From NCBI RefSeq assembly GCF_958295425.1, contig NC_081154.1, forward strand, positions 18,103,364 through 18,167,363: a DNA stretch of 64,000 bases, in the 5' to 3' direction. Both the position numbers and the translations under genes were made by a program. This document shows, one piece after another, positions 47,901 through 52,512 of this stretch. Each line of letters starts with the position of its first letter. Within the stretch, counting starts at the first letter, position 1. The notes beneath the pieces were generated by a model. The model ran no database searches and was not told the DNA's origin. It saw nothing but the letters and a program-made list of their open reading frames with translations. Source of the DNA: Solea solea. Lineage: Eukaryota; Chordata; Actinopteri; Pleuronectiformes; Soleidae.

Positions 47901-48629
47901 CCGACTTAGTTAGGAATCTTTCAGTTACAATACCAATCTTAGTTGGTTATTAAAACATTTTTACAGACAAAAAAATTTTTCTACAGCTTCCAGTGTCAAG
48001 TATTTAGTGAGACCTACTTACACTTTAAGAGTTGTGGGTTCGATTCCCGGCTCCGCTAGAACAACACACTTAACCCCACATTTCTCCTATGTGTGAATAG
48101 GTATGAAAGATGTGTAACACATACATGCACTGTATAAAAGAGTGAGTGAATGGGTGAATGGCAAAAACCTGGAGTGAAACCCTGAATAGTATTATCAGTA
48201 AAACTACTCTCACATGTAAAGAAACATCTGCCGTGATAAAGGTGCATTACACCAAAGCTTAGAGCAACAACAAAGCTGGTGGTGCACAGTACTGTCGTTT
48301 TTAAATAAGCAAGGTCAATATTACAGTTGGTGAGTAAAATGTAGTTTAAAAATTATTTAAAAATAAATAAGTGTAGATTTAAATTCCTGTAATTCCTCTG
48401 CAGGAAACCTAAATCTTTGACTCTTGTTATGAGGTGCACGTGCACACTGACAGTGAGGCATCACAATATCACAATATCACAAATGAGAAACACAACAAAA
48501 CGAATGTTAAAACGTATTCACCTGGTTTGAGTCTTTGTCGTTGAGCAGATGTGATTCTCGGGGCTTAAAACAGTTCTGACATTTACTTTTGTTGAAAATG
48601 TTGGCTTGGAATTTCCGACAGGATGACAT
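8776..48629 (-). CDS. mprip: Myosin phosphatase Rho-interacting protein (M-RIP/p116Rip), 23 coding exons
   Basis: Exons in transcript order: 48629-48522, 46392-46315, 45736-45671, 43058-42907, 42258-42183, 40992-40833, 40660-40186, 35801-35657 (3' end uncertain), 34439-34383, 34299-34231, 34130-34041, 29622-29513, 18738-18054, 17962-17846, 17244-14209, 13619-13472, 12722-12617, 11592-11433, 11330-11223, 11135-11049, 10947-10785, 10682-10597, 8910-8776. Phases agree throughout: 6417 nt, 2138 aa (1126 without the 3036-nt exon). Order: N-terminal [18 protein letters not shown]1 about 43-150; KKKRKVEP; poly-Ser; [17 protein letters not shown]2 about 424-525; [18 protein letters not shown]; coiled coil to near the end. 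Each motif matches vertebrate MPRIP as I know it. In mammals the protein binds F-actin, RhoA and the myosin phosphatase subunit MYPT1, directing phosphatase to stress fibres. The start ATG has a good context (CAACCATGT) and follows a CpG-rich stretch. The last exon is divergent. Exon 8 is weakly conserved. Confidence 0.93.
9770..9945. repeat. Interspersed repeat copy 1, telomere-like CTAACC core with a TGGGGAC palindrome
   Basis: The segment has CCTAATCCTAACCTTAAC-type runs followed by TATGGGGACTTG and AAGTCCCCATAATG, an inverted pair. A second copy with the same parts in the same order lies at about 26370-26490. The build suggests a short non-autonomous DNA element found in fish, but I cannot name the family. 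Confidence 0.65.
9968..10265. repeat. TATATACACA-type AT-rich minisatellite
   Basis: About 300 bp of alternating purine-pyrimidine DNA (TATA, TACA, TGTA steps). Similar blocks occur near 4.45, 23.5, 51.6 and 57.5 kb. Long open frames in several registers are an artefact of the repeat. Confidence 0.95.
10513..10534. repeat. (GT)n microsatellite in an mprip intron
   Basis: Pure GT array. Similar GT/CA arrays in mprip introns lie at 11183-11209, 11374-11395, 31453-31473 and about 41142-41161. Confidence 0.95.
10597..13619 (-). CDS. mprip: mprip exons 16-22, C-terminal coiled coil
   Basis: Seven exons (13619-13472, 12722-12617, 11592-11433, 11330-11223, 11135-11049, 10947-10785, 10682-10597) encode the most conserved part of MPRIP. 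Recognisable strings in order: [141 protein letters not shown]. In mammals this coiled coil carries the binding site for MYPT1. The frame is intact across every junction, and no exon is missing relative to the protein I know. Confidence 0.95.
14209..17244 (-). CDS. mprip: Giant 3036-bp mprip exon (1012 codons), coiled-coil cassette
   Basis: One uninterrupted frame lies between an acceptor (GTGCAG|TGGCAG) and a donor (CTTAAG|GTTTTT). Both borders fall between codons, so skipping it keeps the frame: exon 14 ends ...GYVLQ and exon 16 starts STCERGF, exactly as in short MPRIP. The product (residues 797-1808) is rich in Glu, Gln, Lys and Leu with long heptad-like runs, for example [17 protein letters not shown] and [15 protein letters not shown]. 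It shows no catalytic motif. The acceptor is uncertain: AG sites a few codons upstream (TCCAAG) or downstream (TGGCAG) are also in phase. I infer it is included in a long isoform only. The other possibility is a separate coiled-coil gene in this position, but the phase match and lack of a start codon argue against that. Confidence 0.85.
17846..18738 (-). CDS. mprip: mprip exons 13-14, linker and start of the coiled coil
   Basis: Exon 13 (18738-18054, 685 nt) completes the Arg codon of ITR|SLSDEK. It encodes a low-complexity Ser/Thr-rich linker and ends with [19 protein letters not shown] and [12 protein letters not shown], both highly conserved in MPRIP. Exon 14 (17962-17846, 39 codons) starts [12 protein letters not shown] and ends [10 protein letters not shown]. 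The first half of exon 13 is poorly conserved, which is usual for this linker. Confidence 0.92.
19370..19710. repeat. Element with inverted terminal segments
   Basis: CTCCTCCAAGTCGCTTCTTCAG near 19422 is matched in reverse orientation near 19633 by CTGAAGAAGCCTCTTCTACA. The flanking CATCCAGGTCATTG and the CAAGTCCAGTTGC type string are familiar from a common fish interspersed repeat. I think it may be the end of a Penelope-like element, but this class assignment is a weak guess. Confidence 0.45.
20070..20180 (+). mobile_element. SINE-like fragment
   Basis: (ACATT)n is followed by TCATTTAGCAGACGCTTTTA and CCAAAGCGACTTACAA, a core shared by a very common fish dispersed repeat. A related but diverged piece (GATAAAAGTGTCTGCTAAAT) occurs at about 31720. 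Confidence 0.7.
21590..22689 (-). mobile_element. Internally deleted LINE copy
   Basis: Read on the minus strand, 22689-22090 is an intact 199-codon frame with a retrotransposon-like N-terminal region ([31 protein letters not shown]). It is followed at 22050-21760 by the palm of an L2-like reverse transcriptase ([14 protein letters not shown] and [12 protein letters not shown]). The endonuclease and most of the transcriptase should lie between these parts and are missing, so the copy has an internal deletion near 22060-22090. It cannot move by itself. Confidence 0.65.
22734..23335 (+). mobile_element. Jockey/CR1-like LINE reverse transcriptase remnant with frameshifts
   Basis: Pieces of reverse transcriptase appear in order but in shifting frames: [10 protein letters not shown] and [14 protein letters not shown] (motif A region), [27 protein letters not shown] (motif B), [10 protein letters not shown] (YADD-type catalytic box with F), and [20 protein letters not shown]. 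At least two frameshifts separate them, so this is a dead fragment. It lies close to the 5' side of the TRIM gene, inside the mprip intron. Confidence 0.8.
23470..23590. repeat. TATATACA-type AT-rich microsatellite
   Basis: Alternating TATG/TATA/CATA steps, the same class as the block near 10 kb. Confidence 0.9.
23821..23845. repeat. (CA)n microsatellite
   Basis: Pure CA array directly before the MITE fragment upstream of the TRIM gene. Confidence 0.95.
23855..23960 (+). mobile_element. MITE end plus LINE 5'-end piece upstream of the TRIM gene
   Basis: TTTCCACCGGCTCTACTCGC matches, in reverse orientation, the ends of repeats at about 32370 and 41290. The following segment (GTCACTCCATGTCAGAGTGG, then CCCTCCCCCTCACAC) matches the reverse complement of 22500-22575, the 5' part of the LINE copy nearby. 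Part of the TRIM 5' region is therefore built from mobile DNA. Confidence 0.6.
24072..25754 (+). CDS. TRIM16-like E3 ubiquitin ligase, intronless, nested in an mprip intron
   Basis: One 560-codon frame. Residues about 13-58 are a RING finger ([33 protein letters not shown]). Residues about 100-190 hold two B-box type zinc modules ([25 protein letters not shown], then [18 protein letters not shown] and [13 protein letters not shown]). A coiled coil follows to about 310. Residues about 380-560 are a PRY-SPRY domain ([66 protein letters not shown]). The length and single coding exon fit the teleost TRIM16-like group, which is often multicopy. RING TRIM proteins transfer ubiquitin to targets recognised by SPRY; many act in antiviral defence, and that role is inferred here. 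It runs opposite to mprip. All key zinc ligands appear present, so it looks functional. I cannot assign an exact ortholog. Confidence 0.93.
   Translation: MAGVQLHTETLSCSICLDLLKNPVTLTCGHSFCKNCIKDHWDSEEQRSRIYSCPQCRKTFTLRPKLKKNVMLADLVEERKMTGLHAPPAHHCYAGAEDVACDVCTGRKRKALKSCMFCLVSYCEKHLQPHHQSPAFKKHKLVEPSKNLQENICPRHNEVKKMFCRTDQQCICYLCSVDEHKDHDTVTAAAESTQKQRELDLSREEVQQRLQDRDRDVKVLKQERKTLTLSADKSMKDTDKSFIEMMRLLQRRSSDVKQQIRSKLETEVRRVRDAEEKLQQEITELKKREAELKQLSLTHDHNQFLLNYSSLSALSPSTHSSTINVRSRGHFEDVSAAVAKVRGQLQDFLTETWTNISLAVAEVDVLLTEPGPEPKTRAEFLRHSQEITLDPNTVNTWLLLSKGNRKVTLMNEAQSYPHHTDRFMVYLQVLSKETLTGRCYWEVEWTGRGVFVAVTYKNISRSGSSDECGFGYNDKSWALFCEQKSCQFGHNNIRTDVSDVTVSRVGLYLDHRAGLLSFYRVSDTMTLLHRVQTTFTQTLYAGVCFCYSSPGDTAEFCKLK
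25888..26310. repeat. 21-bp minisatellite, about 20 copies
   Basis: The unit is TGATTCATGGTTAAGTGTATT with single-base variants. Because 21 is a multiple of 3, both strands stay open for several units until a 20-bp unit near 26060. It starts about 130 bp after the TRIM stop codon. Confidence 0.95.
26370..26490. repeat. Interspersed repeat copy 2, CTAACC core with a TGGGGAC palindrome
   Basis: CTAACCCTAATCCTAATCC is followed by TTATGGGGACTTTTGTCCCC. It corresponds to the copy at 9770-9945, including the intervening ACCTTAAAATTTAGT-type string. Confidence 0.65.
26560..27740. repeat. Pair of diverged direct repeats about 1.08 kb apart
   Basis: About 95 bp at 26560-26660 and at 27645-27740 share ATGTGTT, a (C/A)TGAATATGG(A/G)AT string and ATATTTCCCATGAAC in the same order. 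The region between has no recognisable coding domain. This could be a decayed non-autonomous LTR-type element, or two copies of one short repeat. Confidence 0.4.
29513..34439 (-). CDS. mprip: mprip exons 9-12, second PH domain
   Basis: Four exons in phase: 34439-34383 ([19 protein letters not shown]), 34299-34231 ([19 protein letters not shown]), 34130-34041 ([16 protein letters not shown] and [12 protein letters not shown]) and 29622-29513 ([36 protein letters not shown]). Together they form a complete PH fold: beta strands GWMTK and HWFVL, and the final helix with the invariant Trp in NWIQAI. The match to PH2 of MPRIP is very strong. Confidence 0.95.
31840..32390. mobile_element. MITE with GTTTCCAC...GTGGAAAT ends and an internal duplication
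   Basis: The left end reads GCGTTTCCACTAGC and the right end AGCCGGTGGAAATAC, an inverted pair. Inside, a segment with ATCAAGCCGAA and GTGGGTTAATCTCCAACAAC occurs twice (about 31998-32085 and 32217-32285). Parts of the family also occur at about 41105-41310 and 23855-23900. The class is unclear. Confidence 0.6.
32700..32800. mobile_element. LINE/SINE 3'-tail fragment
   Basis: TTCAGTTCATTTCAATATA and TTTATTTGTATCGTGCCAAA, ending in a degenerate AGGCACTT-like string. It resembles the tail at 54040-54180 (TTTATTTGTATAGCGCCAAA, CAAGGCACTGTACA). Confidence 0.6.
33540..33665 (+). mobile_element. SINE 3' fragment
   Basis: TCCTGTGATGGACTGGCGAT, GTCCAGGGTGTGACCCC and a final AGAAGATGGATGGAT give the same tail as the SINE at 7694-8041, here on the plus strand. 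The tRNA-like head is absent. Confidence 0.8.
35657..35801 (-). CDS. mprip: mprip exon 8, low-complexity linker
   Basis: After CTCCTAG the frame continues the split Arg codon as [19 protein letters not shown], comparable to the RRSQVIEKFEALDIE stretch of mammalian MPRIP. The next exon starts in phase 0, and the only in-phase donor I see is AAACAT|GTATGC at 35657. The C-terminal half of this exon is therefore uncertain, and an unseen small exon before 34439 is possible. Confidence 0.6.
36125..38692 (-). mobile_element. L2-like LINE, long but decayed copy in an mprip intron
   Basis: Minus strand, 5' to 3'. Endonuclease at 38690-38094 ([52 protein letters not shown]). Connector at 38083-37706. 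Reverse transcriptase at 37273-36682 ([69 protein letters not shown]). The 3' UTR runs to about 36125 (CCAATCCAACTTTATTTG read on the plus strand). Stop codons and frame changes separate the parts, so it is inactive. It has the same orientation as mprip. Of the LINE copies here it is the most complete. Confidence 0.88.
40186..40992 (-). CDS. mprip: mprip exons 6-7, Ser/Pro-rich linker between the PH domains
   Basis: Exon 6 (40992-40833) reads [20 protein letters not shown] and ends [13 protein letters not shown]...TTPD. The Ser run is coded by an (AGC)n stretch. Exon 7 (40660-40186) starts [20 protein letters not shown], the best-conserved linker motif of MPRIP, then becomes Pro/Ser-rich and variable. 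Intron 40661-40832 is only 172 bp. Confidence 0.93.
41105..41310. mobile_element. MITE fragment of the GTGGAAAT-ended family
   Basis: GTGGGTTAATCCCCAACAAC and, at the right end, GCCGAGGCGAGTAGCACCGG followed by TGGAAATATGCCATTAG. Both match the element at 31840-32390. A GT array at about 41142-41161 lies inside it. Confidence 0.6.
42183..46392 (-). CDS. mprip: mprip exons 2-5, first PH domain
   Basis: Exon 2 (46392-46315) [20 protein letters not shown]; exon 3 (45736-45671) [20 protein letters not shown]; exon 4 (43058-42907) [20 protein letters not shown] and [17 protein letters not shown]; exon 5 (42258-42183) [20 protein letters not shown]. Together they form a full PH domain, from GWLLL to the C-terminal helix with Trp, followed by a basic KKKRK stretch. 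All junctions keep phase. Confidence 0.95.
42424..42548 (-). repeat. THAP-containing repeat, inverted copy A
   Basis: Read on the minus strand this matches 51260-51405: AGAGCTACGTCACAGAAATG, GCGCGCGCAG, CAGTCCAACACATAAGATGC. It also encodes [11 protein letters not shown], a C-x4-C start like that of THAP zinc fingers. It breaks off soon after, and a Tc1-type MITE is inserted at its outer end. Confidence 0.6.
42549..42781. mobile_element. Tc1/mariner-type MITE
   Basis: Perfect 11-bp inverted ends, CAGTGCCTATC (42551-42561) and GATAGGCACTG (42769-42779), are flanked by TA on both sides, the target of Tc1/mariner elements. The body (229 bp) has no coding frame. CATATGTATTCACCCCCTTG is typical of a known fish non-autonomous family. 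Confidence 0.9.
43059..45670 (-). other. mprip intron 3, no gene seen
   Basis: A 2.6 kb intron. It holds a short TA run near 43.79 kb, a (TCA)n run near 43.52 kb and a SINE tail near 44.76 kb. No coding exon is seen on either strand. Confidence 0.6.
44755..44832 (+). mobile_element. SINE tail fragment
   Basis: TCCTTTGGCAAGACACTGAA and the final AAATACAAACCATTTACCAT are the 3' half of a common fish tRNA-type SINE. Confidence 0.55.
46966..47280 (-). mobile_element. LINE reverse transcriptase fragment in mprip intron 1
   Basis: On the minus strand: [20 protein letters not shown], then [20 protein letters not shown] (motif B). The catalytic YADD box is not present, so only a 3'-truncated piece remains. 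It differs from the other LINE copies in the window. Confidence 0.8.
47990..48200 (+). mobile_element. tRNA-derived SINE candidate
   Basis: GGTTCGATTCC at 48037-48047 is an exact RNA polymerase III B box, as in a tRNA T-loop. It is followed by CACTTAACCCCACATTTCTC and a GTATAAAAGAGTGAGTGAAT string common in fish SINEs. The A box is decayed. The sequence does not fold as an intact tRNA, so it is a SINE rather than a tRNA gene. Confidence 0.65.
48522..48629 (-). CDS. mprip: mprip exon 1
   Basis: The 36 codons start at the ATG at 48629-48627. They read [20 protein letters not shown], then [16 protein letters not shown], almost identical to the N-terminus of MPRIP. The donor is AACCAG|GTGAAT. 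Confidence 0.95.
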
Positions 48630-48749
48630 GGTTGATGAAAATAGAAAATGAAAAACAAACTAAAGATGAACTAAAAGTCTTTGTTTGAGGGCAAAAAAAA
48701 AACAACAAAAACCTGCTCAATACTCGTAGCCAGGTGTGGATGGAGCAGC

Positions 48750-49300
48750 CTCGAGTCCAGTGGAGTGAATCACGCGTGGTTCCCCCGTGCGTGGTTACCT
48801 GAGGCGACGACCTCGCGTTCACTGACGTCTATGACGCACATGTTTGCAGCTGAAGCGCAAACTTTTCTCTGTACACAAGTCTGTCCGCAGGCTGCCGACA
48901 CGTTGTGAGACAGACGACAGGGACGTGGGCGCTCGTTTGTCCTCGTCGCGTGGACGTTTCACGGAACACTTACCGGGCCTCGCGCTCGCTGCACAGGTCC
49001 TGTGTGCCTCCGTAAAGCGGAACGTTTCTACTTTCCCGTCCCGTGTGTGTGTGTGTAACAACTGACAGCGCAGTCAGCGCCATTAAAGCCATTTCACTCA
49101 TCTCCGTTCAAGGCCGAAGACTGAAGTTACACCGTGGACGCGGCTGTCAATGCGGGGGATCAACAGTCGTGTCGTGGGCTGTGCGTGGTGGCGAAAACTC
49201 GCTCTCTCGAACAGTCGAAAACAGTCCGTGAAGAGAAGGGGCGGGGCTTAGTGGAGTGGTGAGTGACGTCCGATCACGGCCAATCACAGACACTGTCCAA
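48750..49300 (-). promoter_or_regulatory. CpG-rich probable mprip promoter and 5' UTR
   Basis: CpG dinucleotides are dense here (for example GGCGACGACCTCGCGTTCAC and CGTCGCGTGGACG), in contrast to the CpG-poor surroundings, and the block lies just upstream of the mprip start. I see no TATA box at a plausible place. The exact transcription start cannot be read from sequence alone. Confidence 0.65.
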
Positions 49301-49978
49301 TAGACCCTCGCTCCAACCCATCTGACTGTAAGAATAACCGTAAGATCCGTGGAATATCTTACCTCGTGTGTTGCTGTCTCACCAAATAACTGACTGAAAC
49401 ACTGTAGCGTGAACTGCACATTCAACCATTCATTCTGCCAAAGTCACTCACTCACTCACATACAATATACCACAGCTGAGTCAGGCTGATACAGACCAAA
49501 CATATTCAGTATTCAGAGTCACATAGTCAAAGGTCTACTGAGCTCTAAGCTTCTTACAACCAGGTCTAAGGGAAAACCAGATCTCAACAGGAATGTGGAG
49601 ACTCCCTCTTCACAACTCCCAAGAAACCACCAGCAACACACTAAACAAACCATTTTAATGGTTTATTTTTTTTTAAAAGTTCTAAATGTCTGCTGGCGGT
49701 CTGGCTGTGAGTGGTTCAAAGACATCCTCTGCAGCTGGGATGATCAGGTCTCTTCTACTGGAACCAATCAGCTCCGAGGATCCACCTCTCACACACGTCA
49801 TTTAAGCATGCACACCTGTAACCCATCTCACTCACTCACAGACACTAAAGGAAAAAGCAGTCACCACCTTGGGATCGTAACAAAGCTCTAAGATGACATT
49901 CTATATAACAAAAAAAAACACCTCCTCCTTGGTAGTGTTACGGATTCACTGTAGAAGCCACTGAAACACCAGGTATGC

Positions 49979-50283
49979 ATTTAGACCAGGGCTCTCAAAC
50001 TCAAAGGACCCAGGGGCCAATGAGCATCTGGTCTGCTCAAGGGAAACAAGTCCTACTGTACTGTCGGAGTGGGCAAGGTATTCCATTATGATGTCACAAT
50101 AATGATGATTTTTCAATGAATTTCAAAATAGTGTTGTTTTTTTTATTATGGAACAACATATACAGTTGTCAATGAATGAATGTATAAATCACAAAAATAC
50201 AGAAATAAGTAATTTTACCATGAAATTCATTGGGGGGCCACATGTGGCCCACGTGCCGCAGGTTTGAGACCTCTAATTTAGAC
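49979..50283. mobile_element. hAT-type MITE with a perfect 8-bp target duplication
   Basis: The element (49987-50275) begins CAGGGCTCTCAAAC and ends GTTTGAGACCTCTA, an imperfect 14-bp inverted pair. It is flanked on both sides by ATTTAGAC (49979-49986 and 50276-50283). An 8-bp duplication is the mark of hAT transposition. No coding frame is present. Confidence 0.9.
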
Positions 50284-51259
50284 TCTTCCTCCCCCATAGA
50301 GCCCTCTAAGCTAACATCATCCAGACCATCACCTCGTCCAATTTAAGGATGATTTTCCTACAGTCAACAGTCAGTCCTGGTGAAAGCTAGTTTGTAGTAT
50401 TTCTGGATTATTATTTTAGCATTTTATATTAGCAAAAATCTAATTTACTATGCTTGCAAATGCTGTATAATAATTATTGTATGATTTTCATAGCCTTAGA
50501 TAAGCCATTTATAATAATATAGTCATGGGCTGCTAAGCAAAGTCCTCCACAATCTCAACACACCATGTTTCTACAGGAGTCTGACGCAGACGCTGGGAAG
50601 TTCTGGCTTTGAATGAAGTAAATTCTTTCTTTTTTGTTATAAGAATAACGTTTAATTAACTTTTGGTATAAAACCATGAAACAGGTTGGCCTACAGCTGT
50701 TTTCTGCTTACAGCTGTTATTTTTAATATTGATGCAATGCACTTCCGTACTTTTGAACATGAAATATGTTCTTTTTTTTCTTTGTCTTTTGAATAAATTA
50801 CATGTTCGATATAAATAAATGAATATATAAAATGTGATTTTTGTGCTTGGTCTCTGTGGATTCTCTTTGGAAGTCACAGTGAACTGAATGTTTTTCCAGC
50901 TAACCTGGTGCTGAGTGCAAACTTTGGGAGCTCTATTGCGACCTTTTGCAGACTCCTACTACACATCTTTATTTATTGATGGCTAATTGTGCATATGACA
51001 GTGAACCCTATGTCTTGTATCTTGTGCTGCTGCCTTGTTTGGTAAGAATGCATCAGTAAAAGTAAATCTAAACTAAAGATTTCATTTGAATTTATGGAGC
51101 AATGTGTGGTTTATACAGCAAAACAAACTTGAGTTTCTACGTGGGACCATTGAGACACCATGCCTCGTAACCGTCCTCAGTTCTGTTGTCTCTGCAGTGC
51201 GGGTGCCAAACTGTCGACCCTGTTAACAAGGAGAGTTTCAAAAAAGGATTGATTGCATT

Positions 51260-51440
51260 TATATTGACCCTTTTGAGAGCTACGTCACAGAAATGTGCGC
51301 GCGCAGTTTGGGGTCAGAAAACACACTCGTACCATTAACTTGTACAACAGTCCAACACATAAGATGCTACATGTAGCGTAGTTGGCTGTGAAAATAGAAC
51401 CAGCAAGTTCTTCAGAATCCCGACAGGATCTTATCCCTTT
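51260..51440 (+). repeat. THAP-containing repeat, copy B
   Basis: The plus-strand frame reads [20 protein letters not shown] (from about 51367), with the C-x4-C pair and the F-x-R-I-P motif of a THAP zinc finger. The first part matches copy A at 42424-42548 in inverted orientation. A third short inverted match lies at about 52365-52395 (TGACGTTTTCTGACCCCAAA). The frame is soon interrupted by the next element. It is probably a remnant of a THAP-type transposase gene, or of a host THAP gene copy. Confidence 0.55.
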
Positions 51441-51500
51441 CAAAAAAATAGACAAGTTATCATTTATCAGCTCTTTCTGTTAGATTACGATTCCTTAAAA

Positions 51501-51621
51501 CAATACATTGTATATTCACACAAAACCATACCCATTGTCCCTTATTTCATAGTGACAAAGTTGGCAACCCTAAGCATAGGTTTCATATATATATGTATAT
51601 GTATATATATGAAACCTATAC

Positions 51622-51668
<47 letters not shown>

Positions 51669-51841
51669 CATACAAACATATATACACATACATATATACA
51701 CACACATATATACATAGATATATATATACATACTTACATATATACACATATATACACACATACAGTATACACATATATATATACACACACACATATATAC
51801 ACACATATACACAAATATACACATACATACATATATACAAA

Positions 51842-51872
<31 letters not shown>

Positions 51873-52014
51873 GTATTTATGAAACCTATACTATTTTTTT
51901 TATGCTACAAAGTTGGCAACCCTAAGCATAGGTTTCATATATATGTATATGAAACCTATGAAATAAGGGACAAAAGGTGACGAGTATGGTTTTGTGTGAA
52001 TATACAGTGTATTG
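51501..52014. mobile_element. Element with about 50-bp terminal inverted repeats
   Basis: Left end 51501-51547 (CAATACATTGTATATTCACA, ending TCCCTTATTT) and right end 51961-52014 (AAATAAGGGACAA, ending TATACAGTGTATTG) are reverse complements apart from a small indel. Inside each end lies a direct copy of AAGTTGGCAACCCTAAGCAT plus AGGTTTCATAT. Between them is a TATATACA array (about 51592-51873). No coding capacity is seen. Confidence 0.75.
51592..51873. repeat. TATATACACA-type minisatellite
   Basis: Alternating AT/ACA array ending in a pure CA run. It forms the centre of the inverted-repeat element around it. Confidence 0.95.
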
Positions 52015-52146
52015 AATTTGTCATAAAGATAGCAGTTTTGCAGAGGACAAGAGAGGACACGTGCGGGGCAAATAAATTAGGCCCAATATTAGGGACGTCC
52101 CGGCTAATACGGGACAGTTGCCAACCCTACCTATGCTGCCTAAAGT

Positions 52147-52175
52147 GTTAGGGTTAGGGTAGGGTTAGGGTTAGT
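52147..52175 (+). repeat. Short interstitial telomere-like repeat
   Basis: GTGTTAGGGTTAGGGTAGGG followed by TTAGGGTTAG: about five TTAGGG units with one missing T. Too short to be a fused telomere; more likely a repaired break or part of a mobile element. Confidence 0.85.
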
Positions 52176-52512
52176 TGTGTTGTGGTCTTGGACGTAGCTA
52201 GCTTGTAGTTAGCTGCCGACCGGCTAGCTTGTTAACAAGTAGCTGAAGCTGAGTCAGGCAGACTTTTGCCGTCGGCTAGTACACATTTATGTTTATTTAG
52301 GCAACAAAAGAACATATTCGGAATTATTTGGTGGAGGACCATGGACATACATGCTATTCACGTACCTGTTGTGACGTTTTCTGACCCCAAACTGCACGTG
52401 CATTCTCGCTCGGCATGGAATGTTTATATACACAATGAAAGGTTCTATATGATGAAATCCATGAGTACACAGTATGAGTACGTTCACAGTGAGGTTCTAG
52501 TGTTACACTGAC

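Larger units (their letters stand above)
49260..52512. other. Repeat-rich spacer between the LIM gene and mprip
   Basis: The 3' part of an ABLIM-type gene is expected here but is not found. The spacer holds an hAT-type MITE (49987-50275), a THAP-containing repeat (51260-51440), a long inverted-repeat element (51501-52014), TTAGGG repeats (52147-52175) and AT-rich DNA without coding features. Confidence 0.65.

Noticed and set aside
48031..48060. Possible tRNA gene from the perfect B box
   Set aside because: No matching A box or acceptor stem; the flanking sequence is that of a SINE.
52147..52175. Telomere or chromosome-fusion point
   Set aside because: Only about five units and not in a head-to-head arrangement.
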